DNA from: Nostoc sp. NMS2
GTDB lineage: Bacteria > Cyanobacteriota > Cyanobacteriia > Cyanobacteriales > Nostocaceae
Length of the DNA: 41,253 nucleotides
Assembly: GCF_017115105.1 (NCBI RefSeq)
Contig: NZ_JABXKH010000110.1
Coordinates: forward strand, 1 to 41,253
Direction: 5' to 3'
The number at the start of each line of letters is the position of its first letter. Position 1 is the first letter of the stretch. The notes beneath the pieces are model-generated. The model saw only the letters and a program-made list of their open reading frames with translations, was not told where the DNA came from and did no database searches. Positions 1 through 9,203 of this stretch are shown in pieces. The translations under genes and the position numbers were made by a program.

Positions 1-125
1 TTAAGATGCACAGTCTAATTAATTATTGTACCTCACTGGACCGGGAAACGCTATAGGTTTGAGTTTATCAAAGAAATCCTTGAGACTTGCATTGTCTATA
101 GCAAACTTCAATCATTGAACAATAA

Positions 126-281
126 GATCCCCGACCAATACTGCTCGGTTAAGTGGAAAAAGCTTAAAATTCGTAGGTTGGGTTGAGGGACGAAACCCAA
201 CATTTCTGAGGCTTTGTTGGGTTTCACTTCATTCAACCCAACCTACAAATATTCTTAACCGAGTAGTATTGGATCCCCGAC
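126..281. mobile_element. MITE family A, copy 1, with 10-bp target duplication
   Basis: The element runs from 136 to 271. Its ends are inverted: CAATACTGCTCGGTTAAG at 136-153 and the near-perfect reverse complement at 254-271. The interior (173-246) is the GTAGGTTGGGTTG...CAACCCAACCTAC palindrome that recurs across the window. The 10-mer GATCCCCGAC flanks it on both sides (126-135 and 272-281), as expected of a target-site duplication. It has no coding capacity and would need a transposase supplied in trans. Confidence 0.75.
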
Positions 282-302
282 TTTTTAGAGAAGTCGGGGA
301 TC
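272..302. repeat. GATCCCCGACTT hairpin repeat
   Basis: Perfect 12-bp arms (GATCCCCGACTT at 272-283 and its complement at 291-302) around a short loop. A related copy lies near 8860-8888. MITE copy 1 sits in or beside this hairpin, so its target was itself a dispersed repeat. Confidence 0.6.
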
Positions 303-510
303 TGAACTGTAAGTCAAGATGATTTTTAATTGATGATTCTGACTAAAACCACACTCAGTGTATTTACGTAATTAGTAATTACGACCCCACGGTTCAATCA
401 GGTTGCTCCAAGTAAGACAGGACTTACGCAAAAATGATGTGAAAGCCTTGATTTACCGTAGTGGCAATTCATAAATTGCCTCCTGAATATATTTTCCCAA
501 CTTCCTAGAA

Positions 511-2214
511 CTAACGCGGGGTAGGGGTAGGTTGAGGATTTGATAGTTTGGCTGACTGGGGAATTGACCCACTCCAGATTTGATTAAATTGAGCTACCGA
601 TAACGACTGTAAAATACTGAGATTAAGCGGCTCTTTACTGATAAATGTGGCATAAGATGGCTGCAAATAGGAACGGTATTCAGGGCGGTTGAGGAGATGG
701 GTTTCCATAAAAGCGACGCTGAGGGCGTTGAGATAGGAATAAACAGCAGCGCGATCGGGGCCTAGTAAGGCAGGTGGCACAGGTAAGACATCATTTTCAG
801 GAGTAGGTTCTGCGATCGCTGAAAAGTGGGTGGCGTTTTCAATCAAAGCCAGGTACTTATTGGGATTAGAAAGCCAGGTGAAGGGGCGAATTTGCTCAAA
901 TACAGGTGGGGCGAAAATATCTTGGCTACCTGCTACCAGCATTACAGGCATTTTAATTTGACTGATTCCGCCCTCACCCAAAACTAAGCTGTCAATCGGA
1001 TTAATCGCCATGATTGCCTTGATGCGATCGTCTTTGAGTTGATAATTTTTTGGGGGTAACTTACTTGCTTCACACTGCAACAAGAGCGATAAATTAAAGG
1101 ATGAATAATTGGGATTACAATTTTGGCGCAGTTGCTCAAAGTTAATCTTTGCTCCTGCTAGAGTCAAAACAGTATAACCACCAAAAGACTGACCAATCGC
1201 CCCAACTTGCTGAAAATTGAGTTTTCTGTGGAGGCTGGGATCAGATTTTTCTAGACGCTGGAGTTCATCGAGGAGATACTTGATATCCAAAGGTCGGTTG
1301 ATAAATTCCTCTGGTTCTGGTGAACTTGCCAAACCCGCAAAGTATTGCTGAAAGCGTTTGGCATTACTACCAGGGTGTTCTAGTACAGCAACAGCAAAAC
1401 CATAAGATGCTAGATGTTCAGCCAGATAGACAAAGGTAGAGCGGTCTGAAGCAAGACCATGAGAAATTACAATCAGGGGAAAGGGAGGAGACTGAGAATC
1501 CCGATCTGTGGATTCTGAGTTTTGAGTTGTAGGTAAATAGATATCTATCGGTAGACGGCGTGAGCGAGAAATGTCATTTAACTCCAGGCTTTTTTTCTGC
1601 CAACGGAATTTTCCTGGCGATCGCAAATCTGGTTGTTTTGAAAAGTCAACGGTTGAATTGGCTGCTTGTGCGATCGCTTCTTTTTGAAGAGAAGCTACAA
1701 CTTCATCCTTTTTCTTGAGCAACTGTGACAAGTCATCAACTATCCTTAACCCTTCTGTGAAATTCACCCGCACAGTATTGCTAGGAAATTTCCGCAGCAA
1801 ATTCACCACCGTTAAACCCTCTCGATCGGCAGCAGCCAAAATCAAAGAGGCACGGATGGCATAGAAGCCGTTCTGTCGAGACTCAGTGAGGAGTAATTTT
1901 CCTAGTTGTTGCATTACCTCCTCGCCGATCGGTGAGTAAGTCACTTGAGATACTAAAGTAGGAGTGAGATTGAACCTTTGCTGGAGCAGATCCCGCAGTT
2001 GAGCGAGTTCTTGAGGAGTAGCACGGCTAGCATAAAATGAAAAATCTTGATCGATTTTGCCTTTTTTAGCAAAAGTTTCCAGCGAGTCCACCGACAAGGA
2101 GAATTCGCCGAAGGGAGGATAAAAAAAGCTAATGCGTTCGGCTGCCAATCCGGGAGTAGAAGTAAAAAAGGTAGATAGCAAACCTAAACCCAGGTATCTC
2201 AGAAATTTTTTCAT
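511..2214 (-). CDS. Exported alpha/beta hydrolase with N-terminal DUF1400-like region
   Basis: Predicted secreted esterase/lipase-type hydrolase of about 567 residues. The N-terminus MKKFLRYLGLGLLSTFF followed by GLAAE looks like a signal peptide, so the enzyme probably acts in the periplasm or outside. Residues 30-130 resemble the DUF1400 region that precedes many cyanobacterial hydrolases. A hydrolase fold follows: an oxyanion-type VISHGLASD stretch, nucleophile elbow GQSFGGY (Ser343), PVMLVAGSQDIF with a likely acid residue, and NATHFSAI with the likely catalytic His. The overall pattern is that of dienelactone hydrolase/PAF-acetylhydrolase-like proteins; the substrate cannot be read from sequence. 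I chose ATG at 2214 because it starts the signal peptide directly; an in-frame GTG lies four codons upstream. It is transcribed alone. Confidence 0.85.
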   Translation of the reverse strand: MKKFLRYLGLGLLSTFFTSTPGLAAERISFFYPPFGEFSLSVDSLETFAKKGKIDQDFSFYASRATPQELAQLRDLLQQRFNLTPTLVSQVTYSPIGEEVMQQLGKLLLTESRQNGFYAIRASLILAAADREGLTVVNLLRKFPSNTVRVNFTEGLRIVDDLSQLLKKKDEVVASLQKEAIAQAANSTVDFSKQPDLRSPGKFRWQKKSLELNDISRSRRLPIDIYLPTTQNSESTDRDSQSPPFPLIVISHGLASDRSTFVYLAEHLASYGFAVAVLEHPGSNAKRFQQYFAGLASSPEPEEFINRPLDIKYLLDELQRLEKSDPSLHRKLNFQQVGAIGQSFGGYTVLTLAGAKINFEQLRQNCNPNYSSFNLSLLLQCEASKLPPKNYQLKDDRIKAIMAINPIDSLVLGEGGISQIKMPVMLVAGSQDIFAPPVFEQIRPFTWLSNPNKYLALIENATHFSAIAEPTPENDVLPVPPALLGPDRAAVYSYLNALSVAFMETHLLNRPEYRSYLQPSYATFISKEPLNLSILQSLSVAQFNQIWSGSIPQSAKLSNPQPTPTPR

Positions 2215-2393
2215 TAGAAAACCCACTGTCTAACCCTGCCAAACAAGTTTGGACAGGATATATTCCCTAGAATTATCCAATTCTAGTATAGACAGTTACA
2301 TTAATAAACTTCTTGTCTGCGTAGACGCACTCTTGGCAGCTTCTCGAAAACATAGCGCTCCACTATGTTAGATTCAAGCTAGAACTCCTGTGG

Positions 2394-3098
2394 ATGAGGA
2401 ATCAGGTAATGGCGGCTTCTGTAGAACATGGCTTAAATAATAGCGCTTCCATCCCTCCATTAGAAAGTGGCGATCGCTTAACCCGCCACGAATTCGAGCA
2501 TCGTTATACAGCAATGCCCAATAAAAAAGCAGAATTAATCGAAGGAGTCGTCTACGTGGCATCACCACTGCGTTTTAGAAGTCATGGCCAACCTCATGGA
2601 CAATTAATTACCTGGTTGGGAGTTTATCAAGTTTGCACTCCAGGGCTAGCGCTAGGTGACAATGCGACGGTGCGCTTAGATTTAGACAATGAACCACAAC
2701 CTGATGTTTTGCTGTTGATAGATAAACCAGCCAGAGGACAGGCACAGATCGGTGAAGATGATTATGTAGAAGGCGCACCGGAATTAGTAGCAGAAGTGGC
2801 AGCGAGTAGTGCATCTATTGATTTATATGACAAAAAACGCGCCTACCGTCGCAATGGAGTGCAGGAATATATCGTCTGGCAGACTTTAGAGAATAAACTC
2901 GACTGGTTCTGTTTGCAAAATGGTGAATATTTGCCACTTGTAGCAGATGCAGATGGTTTGATTAAAAGTAGGATATTTCCAGGTTTGTGGTTAGCTGTCA
3001 CCTCACTAATTACAGGGGATATGACGAAAGTTTTAGCAGTGCTGCAAGAAGGTTTAAATTCAAAAGAACACGCGGAGTTTGTTCAACATTTAGCTTAG
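2394..3098 (+). CDS. Uma2 family (DUF820) restriction-endonuclease-fold protein
   Basis: This 234-residue protein belongs to the Uma2/DUF820 family, which is hugely expanded in cyanobacteria and has a PD-(D/E)XK nuclease fold. Visible family features are the KKAELIEGVVYVASP segment, the QPDVLLLI strand carrying the metal-binding Asp, the APELVAEVAASS segment with the catalytic Glu, and YRRNGVQEYIVWQ near the C-terminus. The biological role is not established. An alternative start, ATG at 2409, is also plausible because GAGG lies about 10 bases before it. A second family member is at 17051-17701. No linked partner gene is seen here. Confidence 0.88.
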   Translation: MRNQVMAASVEHGLNNSASIPPLESGDRLTRHEFEHRYTAMPNKKAELIEGVVYVASPLRFRSHGQPHGQLITWLGVYQVCTPGLALGDNATVRLDLDNEPQPDVLLLIDKPARGQAQIGEDDYVEGAPELVAEVAASSASIDLYDKKRAYRRNGVQEYIVWQTLENKLDWFCLQNGEYLPLVADADGLIKSRIFPGLWLAVTSLITGDMTKVLAVLQEGLNSKEHAEFVQHLA

Positions 3099-3280
3099 TA
3101 AAGCTTAATACAAATATCTTGAAAAATATAAATCATTCATGTAAAACGTGATATATAAGCCGGTAAAAGTTTCCCCTTTTTCACATAATCTCCCTAGCAT
3201 TTTTGGTGTGAGGTAATTCTAGAGAGTCCCGGCGATTAGGGAGAAGGTATTTGGCGAAAGTCTTTGAAAACACTATAAGT

Positions 3281-3300
3281 CTCAATTCCTCAGAATTGGG
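3281..3300 (+). promoter_or_regulatory. Possible 5' leader hairpin before psbA
   Basis: A short inverted repeat CAATTC-ctca-GAATTG lies about 40 bases before the psbA start, in a 238-base gap with no gene. Leader structures affecting mRNA stability are known for psbA genes in general. Here only the inverted repeat is seen, and no clear -35/-10 pair was recognised. Confidence 0.25.
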
Positions 3301-3336
3301 AAAGTTTGTTGTCAGCCATTTATAAACAACACAGTT

Positions 3337-4419
3337 ATGTCCACAACTCTAGGAAGAAGCGAAAGCGGCAACCTGTGGGATCGTTTCTGTCAATGGATTA
3401 CTAGCACCGACAATCGGCTTTATATCGGCTGGTTCGGCGTTTTAATGATTCCTACCCTATTGACCGCTACCATCTGTTTCATTATTGCCTTTATTGCTGC
3501 ACCACCCGTCGATATTGACGGCATTCGGGAGCCAGTCTCCGGTTCTTTATTATCCGGTAACAACATCATCACTGGTGCTGTTATACCCACATCCAACGCC
3601 ATTGGTTTGCACTTCTACCCAATTTGGGAAGCTGCTTCAATGGATGAATGGCTCTACAACGGCGGTCCTTATCAGCTCATTGTTTTGCACTTTCTAATTG
3701 GGATCTTCTGCTGGCTCGGTCGGCAATGGGAGTTAAGCTATCGTCTGGGGATGCGTCCCTGGATTTGCCTTGCTTACTCTGCTCCTGTCGCTGCTGCGAC
3801 TTCGGTTTTCTTAATTTATCCAATTGGTCAAGGTAGCTTTTCTGATGGGATGCCTTTGGGCATTAGCGGCACATTTAATTTCATGTTGGTATTCCAAGCC
3901 GAGCATAATATCCTCATGCACCCATTCCATGAATTCGGTGTAGCTGCGGTATTTGGTGGTGCTTTTTTTGCAGCAATGCACGGTTCTTTGGTGTCTTCCT
4001 CTCTAGTCAGAGAGACAACTGAAGCTGAATCCATAAACTATGGGTACAAGTTTGGTCAAGAACAAGAAACCTATAGCATCGTCGCGGCTCACGGTTACTT
4101 TGGGCGGTTAATCTGGCAATATGCCAGCTTTAATAACTCGCGTTCCTTGCACTTTTTCTTGGCAGCTTGGCCTGTAGTTGGTATTTGGTTGACGGCGTTG
4201 GGTATCAGCACGATGGCGTTCAACCTCAACGGGTTCAACTTTAACCAATCAATTCTTGACTCCAAAGGTCATGTAATTAATACATGGGCAGATGTGCTAA
4301 ACCGCGCCAATTTGGGTATAGAAGTAATGCACGAGCGCAATGCTCACAACTTCCCCCTAGATTTGGCGACTGGTGAGGCAGTACCTGTGGCTTTACAAGC
4401 GCCCGTAATTTATAGCTAA
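3337..4419 (+). CDS. psbA: Photosystem II D1 protein, divergent isoform
   Basis: D1 is the photosystem II reaction-centre core subunit in the thylakoid membrane. The 360-residue length and all helices match the family without gaps. The manganese-cluster ligands are intact (Asp170, Glu189, His332, Glu333, His337, Asp342, Ala344), as are Tyr161, His190, His198 (P680), His215 and His272 (non-haem iron) and Ser264. A 16-residue tail for CtpA processing follows Ala344. Gln130 is the low-light-type residue. Several positions differ from the usual D1: Tyr73Ser, Tyr126Trp, Met199Glu, Leu200Phe, Gly204Ala, Ser209Ala, Leu210Phe, Ser212Ala and Phe260Trp. The D1' signature (Ala80, Leu158, Ala286) is absent. 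It is most likely a specialised paralogue induced under particular light or stress. It is monocistronic with a hairpin downstream. Confidence 0.97.
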   Translation: MSTTLGRSESGNLWDRFCQWITSTDNRLYIGWFGVLMIPTLLTATICFIIAFIAAPPVDIDGIREPVSGSLLSGNNIITGAVIPTSNAIGLHFYPIWEAASMDEWLYNGGPYQLIVLHFLIGIFCWLGRQWELSYRLGMRPWICLAYSAPVAAATSVFLIYPIGQGSFSDGMPLGISGTFNFMLVFQAEHNILMHPFHEFGVAAVFGGAFFAAMHGSLVSSSLVRETTEAESINYGYKFGQEQETYSIVAAHGYFGRLIWQYASFNNSRSLHFFLAAWPVVGIWLTALGISTMAFNLNGFNFNQSILDSKGHVINTWADVLNRANLGIEVMHERNAHNFPLDLATGEAVPVALQAPVIYS

Positions 4420-4439
4420 TACTTAAGTTTTAGCGAAAT

Positions 4440-4473
4440 CAAAACCGCTCTCTGGAAACAGGGAGGGGTTTTG
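4440..4473 (+). terminator. Possible psbA terminator hairpin
   Basis: CAAAACC at 4440-4446 pairs with GGTTTTG at 4467-4473, with a further CTC/GAG pairing inside. It starts 20 bases after the psbA stop. No long T-run follows, so it may protect the 3' end rather than terminate strongly. Confidence 0.45.
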
Positions 4474-4611
4474 AGTATGTCTAAACATGTACTTAAGAAT
4501 TAGCGATCTTATATTTACTTAAATTTATGCTCTTTTGGTACTAGATATCCTCTATACTCAAAAATATTTTTAATTACGCCACATATCTTAAAAACTTCAA
4601 AAAGCGTGAAG

Positions 4612-5205
4612 ATGACTATGAAACTCGGTTTCTTGGCTCATATAGTGAGTACCATTGCGATCGCACTTGGCTCTACTGCCACTCTAATTCAACCTGGCTA
4701 TACGCAGGATAATAAGTTTTATTGTGGGATGAGTGGAGGTGTGCCAGCAACACTAGTTCGGACTTCCAGAGGAAACATTCCAGTAATTCGCTGGGTTGAC
4801 GATTCTTTTCCCCCACCTTGGACTCCCCAACAGCGCTGTGAAGAAATATCTGCCAGATTCCAACGTTTCTACGGCAATGGGACTCTAAATTTCGTCAGGG
4901 CAGGAAAACTCAGCAATCAACCTGTACTGTGTGTTGCGAGTTACAAAGGTGGTTCTTGTCTGCCTGACGGAGTGCTAGTAACATTGAAAGCCGGTACTAA
5001 TGCCCGGCTGACACTACAAAGGTTATTAGATCGTCAAGGTTCGGGTGGCGGCAGACCAATTAACCTTAGCGGTGGCAACAGTAAAGAATTGTTCTCCTAC
5101 TACGAAGATGCAGCCTACTTGGATGTAGGCAAGTTCATCTCTCAGGTAGAAAGTTCGGGGGGAAGCGAATCCTGTCCAGCAGGAAAACCAGCTTGGGAAT
5201 GTTGA
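4612..5205 (+). CDS. COP23 domain protein, exported
   Basis: This roughly 197-residue protein has a signal peptide (hydrophobic segment after MKLGFLAHIV, likely cleavage near the YTQ/DNK region). A COP23-type domain follows: FYCGMS, IPVIRWVDD, QRCEEISARF, QPVLCVASYKGG, SCLPDGVLVTL. COP23 was named for a 23-kDa circadian-oscillating membrane-associated protein of cyanobacteria; its biochemical function is unknown. Four conserved cysteines in the domain and two more in the C-terminal tail (SCPAGKPAWEC) suggest disulfides. Two exported proteases follow closely (21-base gap, then an overlap), so an operon is likely. A GTG at 4606 and an ATG at 4618 are alternative starts. Confidence 0.85.
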   Translation: MTMKLGFLAHIVSTIAIALGSTATLIQPGYTQDNKFYCGMSGGVPATLVRTSRGNIPVIRWVDDSFPPPWTPQQRCEEISARFQRFYGNGTLNFVRAGKLSNQPVLCVASYKGGSCLPDGVLVTLKAGTNARLTLQRLLDRQGSGGGRPINLSGGNSKELFSYYEDAAYLDVGKFISQVESSGGSESCPAGKPAWEC

Positions 5206-5226
5206 GTAAATCGCAATCTGAACAAC

Positions 5227-6054
5227 ATGGATTGGCGCTTAATGATGCTGATTGCCTGTATTGGCAGTTTATCTATTTCACCGCTAGGCTCAAAACCAAA
5301 TGTTAGGGCTTTAGATGCACAAAGTTCAACCCAACACTCAGCCAAGCAATTGCAACAACTAGCTGAGTTGATCGCTGTCAAAGTCCGATCAAAAGACTTT
5401 TTGGGATCGGGGATTCTGATTCACAGAAAAGGGTCGGTTTATCAGGTGCTTACCAATGCCCACGTACTCAGGTCGGGTAATCCACCTTATCAGATTCAAA
5501 CTGCTGATGGCTTAATCTATGCGGCTGATTTGTCCAAGATGAGCAATCGCTCTATTCCTTCCTATTTTAAGGGTAACGATTTAGCTGTATTACAGTTTCG
5601 TAGCCCCAAAATTAGCTATACAGTTGCATCTCTCGGTCATGCATCAACTTTGAGTGTCGGAAATGAAGTTTTTGCTGCTGGATTTCCGTTTGACAGCCAA
5701 GGTATCCAAGATACGGGGTTTGTTTTCCGCAGAGGTCAAGTTTCTCTAGTGCTAGACAAAGCCTTGGAGGGCGGCTATCGGATTGGGTATACCAATGATA
5801 TTGTCAAAGGGATGAGTGGAGGGCCACTGCTGAATCGTGCAGGTCAGGTTGTGGCTATTAACGGCAGGCACGCTGAACCTCTATGGGGTGAGCCATACCT
5901 ATATCAAGATGGAACACAACTCGAACCACCCCTGCTCAAACAGATGAGCAAGTATAGCTGGGGGATTCCGATTGAAGAGTTTATACAGATGGGATCACCA
6001 TCACTTACAAATAATTATTCTGATACAGATATTCAGGCAGAGGTGAGGCGATGA
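5227..6054 (+). CDS. Exported trypsin-like serine protease
   Basis: A 275-residue S1/HtrA-type protease with an N-terminal hydrophobic export segment (LMMLIACIGSLSISPLG). The catalytic triad is visible: His79 in TNAHVL, Asp118 in NDLAVLQF and Ser197 in GMSGGP. No PDZ domain follows, unlike classical HtrA/Deg proteins. It ends in ATGA, overlapping the start of the next gene, which encodes a related protease with TPR domains. The two protease domains are clearly paralogous (shared GSG, TNxHV, DLAVLQF and GMSGGP blocks), pointing to tandem duplication. With the upstream COP23 gene it forms a probable three-gene envelope operon. The substrate is unknown. Confidence 0.88.
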   Translation: MDWRLMMLIACIGSLSISPLGSKPNVRALDAQSSTQHSAKQLQQLAELIAVKVRSKDFLGSGILIHRKGSVYQVLTNAHVLRSGNPPYQIQTADGLIYAADLSKMSNRSIPSYFKGNDLAVLQFRSPKISYTVASLGHASTLSVGNEVFAAGFPFDSQGIQDTGFVFRRGQVSLVLDKALEGGYRIGYTNDIVKGMSGGPLLNRAGQVVAINGRHAEPLWGEPYLYQDGTQLEPPLLKQMSKYSWGIPIEEFIQMGSPSLTNNYSDTDIQAEVRR

Positions 6055-8711
6055 ATTTTACTCGTAGTCTTTCGGCAATGCTTGTTGGTGCAGCTGTGGT
6101 ATTGCTGAAACCTCAAGTTGCCTTATCTTTAACTCCGGTAGAGGTCAACAACATTGCTCAAACAGTTACCGTTCGCATTGATGGAGATGGTGTCGGTTCT
6201 GGAGTAATTTTTGAACGTAAAGGTGACACTTACTTCATCCTCACCAATCGACATGTAGTGTCCAAAGATGGAAGATATGAGATTCATACCCAAGATGGCG
6301 GTAAGTATCCGGTTTACTACAGCAAAGAATTGCCGGGATTAGATTTAGCGGTGTTGCAATTCAAAAGTAATAAAAGTTACCCGATCGCTAATTTAGGCAA
6401 CTCTGACCAAATTAGAGAAGGAATGACTGTTTATGTGGTGGGTTGGGCCGACCGTTTACCAGGTATTGATGAACGCAGTTATCAATTTACTAATGGCAGC
6501 ATTCGCAGTCGCCTGAAAAACCCAGATGAAGGCTATGCCTTGGTCTACAATAACGAGGCAGTTCCTGGCATGAGTGGCGGCCCAGTGTTAGACGAGAATG
6601 GACGTTTAGTAGGGATTAATGGGCGAGCTACACAACCAGAAGAGAAGACAGGTACTGTTTTAAGGTTGGGAATTCCGATTAATACCTTTTTGGCAGCTAG
6701 AAATAATGTCCAACCAGTAATCGCGAGTTCGCCAACTCCCGCACCAAAACCAGGTGTTAAACCTATAGCTACATCTGGACAATCAAATACTAGAGAAAAA
6801 CCAGCGCCTAAACGACAACAAAGTGCTGAAGACTTCATCAGCTTGGGGGGGGCTAAAGCCGATAAAGGAGATTATAAAGGAGCGATCGCTCATTACAACC
6901 AAGCCCTACAAATTAATCCCAACAATCCTGATGCTTACTATCGACGGGGTGCAGCTTACAATGAACTCAAAGATTACCCAGCAGCTTTTAAAGACTTTGA
7001 GCAGGTAATTCGCCTGACTCCCAAAAATGCAATTGCTTATGCCTACCGAGGTTTTGTCCGCATGAACCTGAAAGACTATCAGGGTGCGCTTGCCGATGGT
7101 GAGAAAGCCATTAGCCTCAACGACGATCCCAAATCTCGGACTTCTGCCCTTGCCTACGCTGTCCTGGCTGCGGCTCATTTAAATTTAAATGACTATCAAC
7201 GATCGCTTGCCGATGTAGACCAAGTAATACAGCGACTTCCGAACCAACCTGAAGGCTACAATCTACGGGGTCTGTTACGTGTGGTGCTGAAAGACTATAA
7301 ACTAGCGATCGCCGATTATAACAAGGCACTGAGTTTTTTTGAGTTCTCCGGCATTGGGATTCGCTTCAATAACGAACAAAATCAGGGGCTAATAATCTTA
7401 GAGGTTAACGACGACTCTCCGGCCTCGAAAGTGGGAGTGAAAGTTGGCGACCGGATTGTGGCAATTGATGGTAAACCTACTCTCAAGATTAAAGACGAAG
7501 ATGCCTCCAAACTGATTCGCGGTGAGAAGGGTACTACAATCACCTTGCGAATAAAACGCCAAGGTAGAAATGACTTTGACCTCAAGCTGAACCGGATATT
7601 AATTAGCGATCCCAAAGCTGCGGAAATTTATCAAAACCGTGCGGCTGCTCGTGTTGAATTGCCAGACAAACAAGGAGCGATCGCGGATTTGCAAAAAGCC
7701 GCAGATTTATATCAGAGGCAAGGAAAAACAGCAGAATCCCAAACTGTACTGAACGCTCTCGGAAAACTACAAAATACTTCATCAACTTCACAACCAGCTA
7801 CCCCATCAAACCAAGCAGATCCCCAGACAATTATCGCCACTGCAAACGAGGCAATTGTCCGAAATCCTAAAGATGCCAATGCTTATGCTAGGAGGGCATC
7901 TGGGCGCTATCAGCAAGGGGACAAACAAAAAGCATTAGAGGATTTAAACCAAGCCACTCGCCTCAATCCCAAACATTCCCTAGCTTGGTTTTTTCGCGGT
8001 GGCGTGTTACAGGAATTGGGACGAAACGAAGAGGCGGTTACTGCCTATAGCAGGGCAATTGAAGCTAACAGTGAATGGGGTAAGGCCAGCATTGCTGATG
8101 TGTATTTCAGTCGAGCGAGTCTTTACTCTGATAGCGGAGACTATCGCCGAGCGATCGCCGATTACAACCAAGTACTTCGCCTGAATCCCAAAAATGCCTC
8201 AGCCTATGCCTTACGAGGTCTAACCTACCAGCGTCAGGGAGAAAGTAAGCCAGCACTCTCGGACTTTAACCAGGCAGCACGGATCGATCCGAATAATGCC
8301 ATAGCTTATTTTGCACGGGGTTTGAGCTACCATGTCCAGGGAGACTATCAGGGGGCACTTGCTGCTTATGAAAAAGCAACAGCCCAGGATGCAAAATACT
8401 TTGCTGCTTTTAACAACCTTGCGTTCGTCAAATATGAACTGGGAGATGTGGAGGGGGCTATTTCTGAATGGCAGAAGTCTATTGCCATTAATAATCAATC
8501 GGCAGATCCACAATTAGGACTGGCAACAGCATTATATGTTAAAGGCGATCGCGAAAAAGCTCTAGAATTGGCACAAGCCGCTCTGCGCTTAGACAAAAGG
8601 TTTGCTGATTTAGACTTCCTCAAGAAAAATATTTGGGGCGATCGCATCTTAGCAGACGCACAAAAACTCCTACAGAATCCACAAATTCGAGCCTTACCAT
8701 CTCGCCGTTAA
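6051..8711 (+). CDS. Exported trypsin-like protease fused to TPR-PDZ-TPR
   Basis: This 886-residue protein starts with a signal peptide (SLSAMLVGAAVVLLKPQVALS). A trypsin-like domain follows, with His68 (TNRHVV), Asp98 (GLDLAVLQF) and Ser175 (GMSGGP). A Pro-rich linker (about 225-255) leads into a first set of TPR repeats (about 258-425; NPNNPDAYYRRGAAYNEL is typical). A PDZ domain interrupts them (about 430-515; SPASKVGVKVGDRIVAIDG). A second TPR array (about 580-860) ends the protein. The TPRs and PDZ probably recruit protein substrates or partners in the periplasm. The start overlaps the previous gene by four bases, so translation is likely coupled. Confidence 0.9.
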   Translation: MNFTRSLSAMLVGAAVVLLKPQVALSLTPVEVNNIAQTVTVRIDGDGVGSGVIFERKGDTYFILTNRHVVSKDGRYEIHTQDGGKYPVYYSKELPGLDLAVLQFKSNKSYPIANLGNSDQIREGMTVYVVGWADRLPGIDERSYQFTNGSIRSRLKNPDEGYALVYNNEAVPGMSGGPVLDENGRLVGINGRATQPEEKTGTVLRLGIPINTFLAARNNVQPVIASSPTPAPKPGVKPIATSGQSNTREKPAPKRQQSAEDFISLGGAKADKGDYKGAIAHYNQALQINPNNPDAYYRRGAAYNELKDYPAAFKDFEQVIRLTPKNAIAYAYRGFVRMNLKDYQGALADGEKAISLNDDPKSRTSALAYAVLAAAHLNLNDYQRSLADVDQVIQRLPNQPEGYNLRGLLRVVLKDYKLAIADYNKALSFFEFSGIGIRFNNEQNQGLIILEVNDDSPASKVGVKVGDRIVAIDGKPTLKIKDEDASKLIRGEKGTTITLRIKRQGRNDFDLKLNRILISDPKAAEIYQNRAAARVELPDKQGAIADLQKAADLYQRQGKTAESQTVLNALGKLQNTSSTSQPATPSNQADPQTIIATANEAIVRNPKDANAYARRASGRYQQGDKQKALEDLNQATRLNPKHSLAWFFRGGVLQELGRNEEAVTAYSRAIEANSEWGKASIADVYFSRASLYSDSGDYRRAIADYNQVLRLNPKNASAYALRGLTYQRQGESKPALSDFNQAARIDPNNAIAYFARGLSYHVQGDYQGALAAYEKATAQDAKYFAAFNNLAFVKYELGDVEGAISEWQKSIAINNQSADPQLGLATALYVKGDREKALELAQAALRLDKRFADLDFLKKNIWGDRILADAQKLLQNPQIRALPSRR

Positions 8712-8914
8712 AGAGTGCTTTCAAAGTGCTGAGTTAGGAGTTAGGAGTTATAAATCAATACGCTTGGGTTAGCGCCAAAAGCCTTAATCTGCGTAGGTTA
8801 GGTTGAGGAACGAAACCCAACAATTATACCAATCCTAAATCATTCGTGAAAAATTAGATCCCCCACTTCTCGAAGAAGTCGGGGATCTGGACATCGCGCA
8901 TTTTCACAACTCAT

Positions 8915-9203
8915 TTAGGATAGATTGTAAGGATTCATAATTTTAACTGGTGTCAGTTTAAAATCATCAACATTGCGGGTAACTAAAGTTAATTTATGAT
9001 GATGTGCTGTTGCAGCAATCAGACTATCCATTACGGCTAATTTTTTACCTTTCAATTCTGCATTTGCAGAAAATTTTGCCCAATTAATCTAAAATATCAT
9101 CGTTTATCGGTAAAATATGAGAATAAAATTCAATTTTTACTTTTTGCAGCCATATTTTTAGTTTTTGATATCGTTCAGGTTGTGAGTCTTGGATCTTATA
9201 AAT
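8915..9203 (-). pseudogene. vapC-like PIN-domain toxin remnant
   Basis: Reading the minus strand from 9203 gives IQDSQPERYQKLKIWLQ and KIEFYSHILPINDDILD, then a stop. After a frame change it gives NWAKFSANAELKGKK, MDSLIAATAHHHKLTLVTRN and VDDFKLTPVKIMNPYNLS, ending at 8915. This is the C-terminal two-thirds of a VapC-type PIN ribonuclease, including the MDSLIAATA and TRNVxDF blocks with two of the family's acidic residues. The N-terminus with the first catalytic Asp is missing: the homology stops exactly where the CAATACGG end of a MITE begins. No vapB antitoxin gene is present. It is non-functional. Confidence 0.7.

Larger units (their letters stand above)
1..510. other. Intergenic left edge, repeat-rich
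   Basis: No coding sequence is recognised here. The stretch holds a MITE of family A with its target duplication (126-281), an adjacent hairpin (272-302) and otherwise AT-rich sequence. The window edge may cut a gene ending further left, but nothing in the first 120 bases supports one. Confidence 0.6.

Noticed and set aside
3337..4419. psbA as a chlorophyll f synthase (ChlF) or rogue D1
   Set aside because: Asp170, Glu189, His332, Glu333, Asp342 and Ala344 are all present; ChlF and rogue D1 lack several of these.
3337..4419. psbA as microaerobic D1' or part of a far-red gene cluster
   Set aside because: Gly80, Phe158 and Thr286 are the standard residues, excluding the D1' signature. No other photosystem, phycobilisome or rfpABC genes are nearby. 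Far-red identity cannot be fully excluded without a phylogeny.
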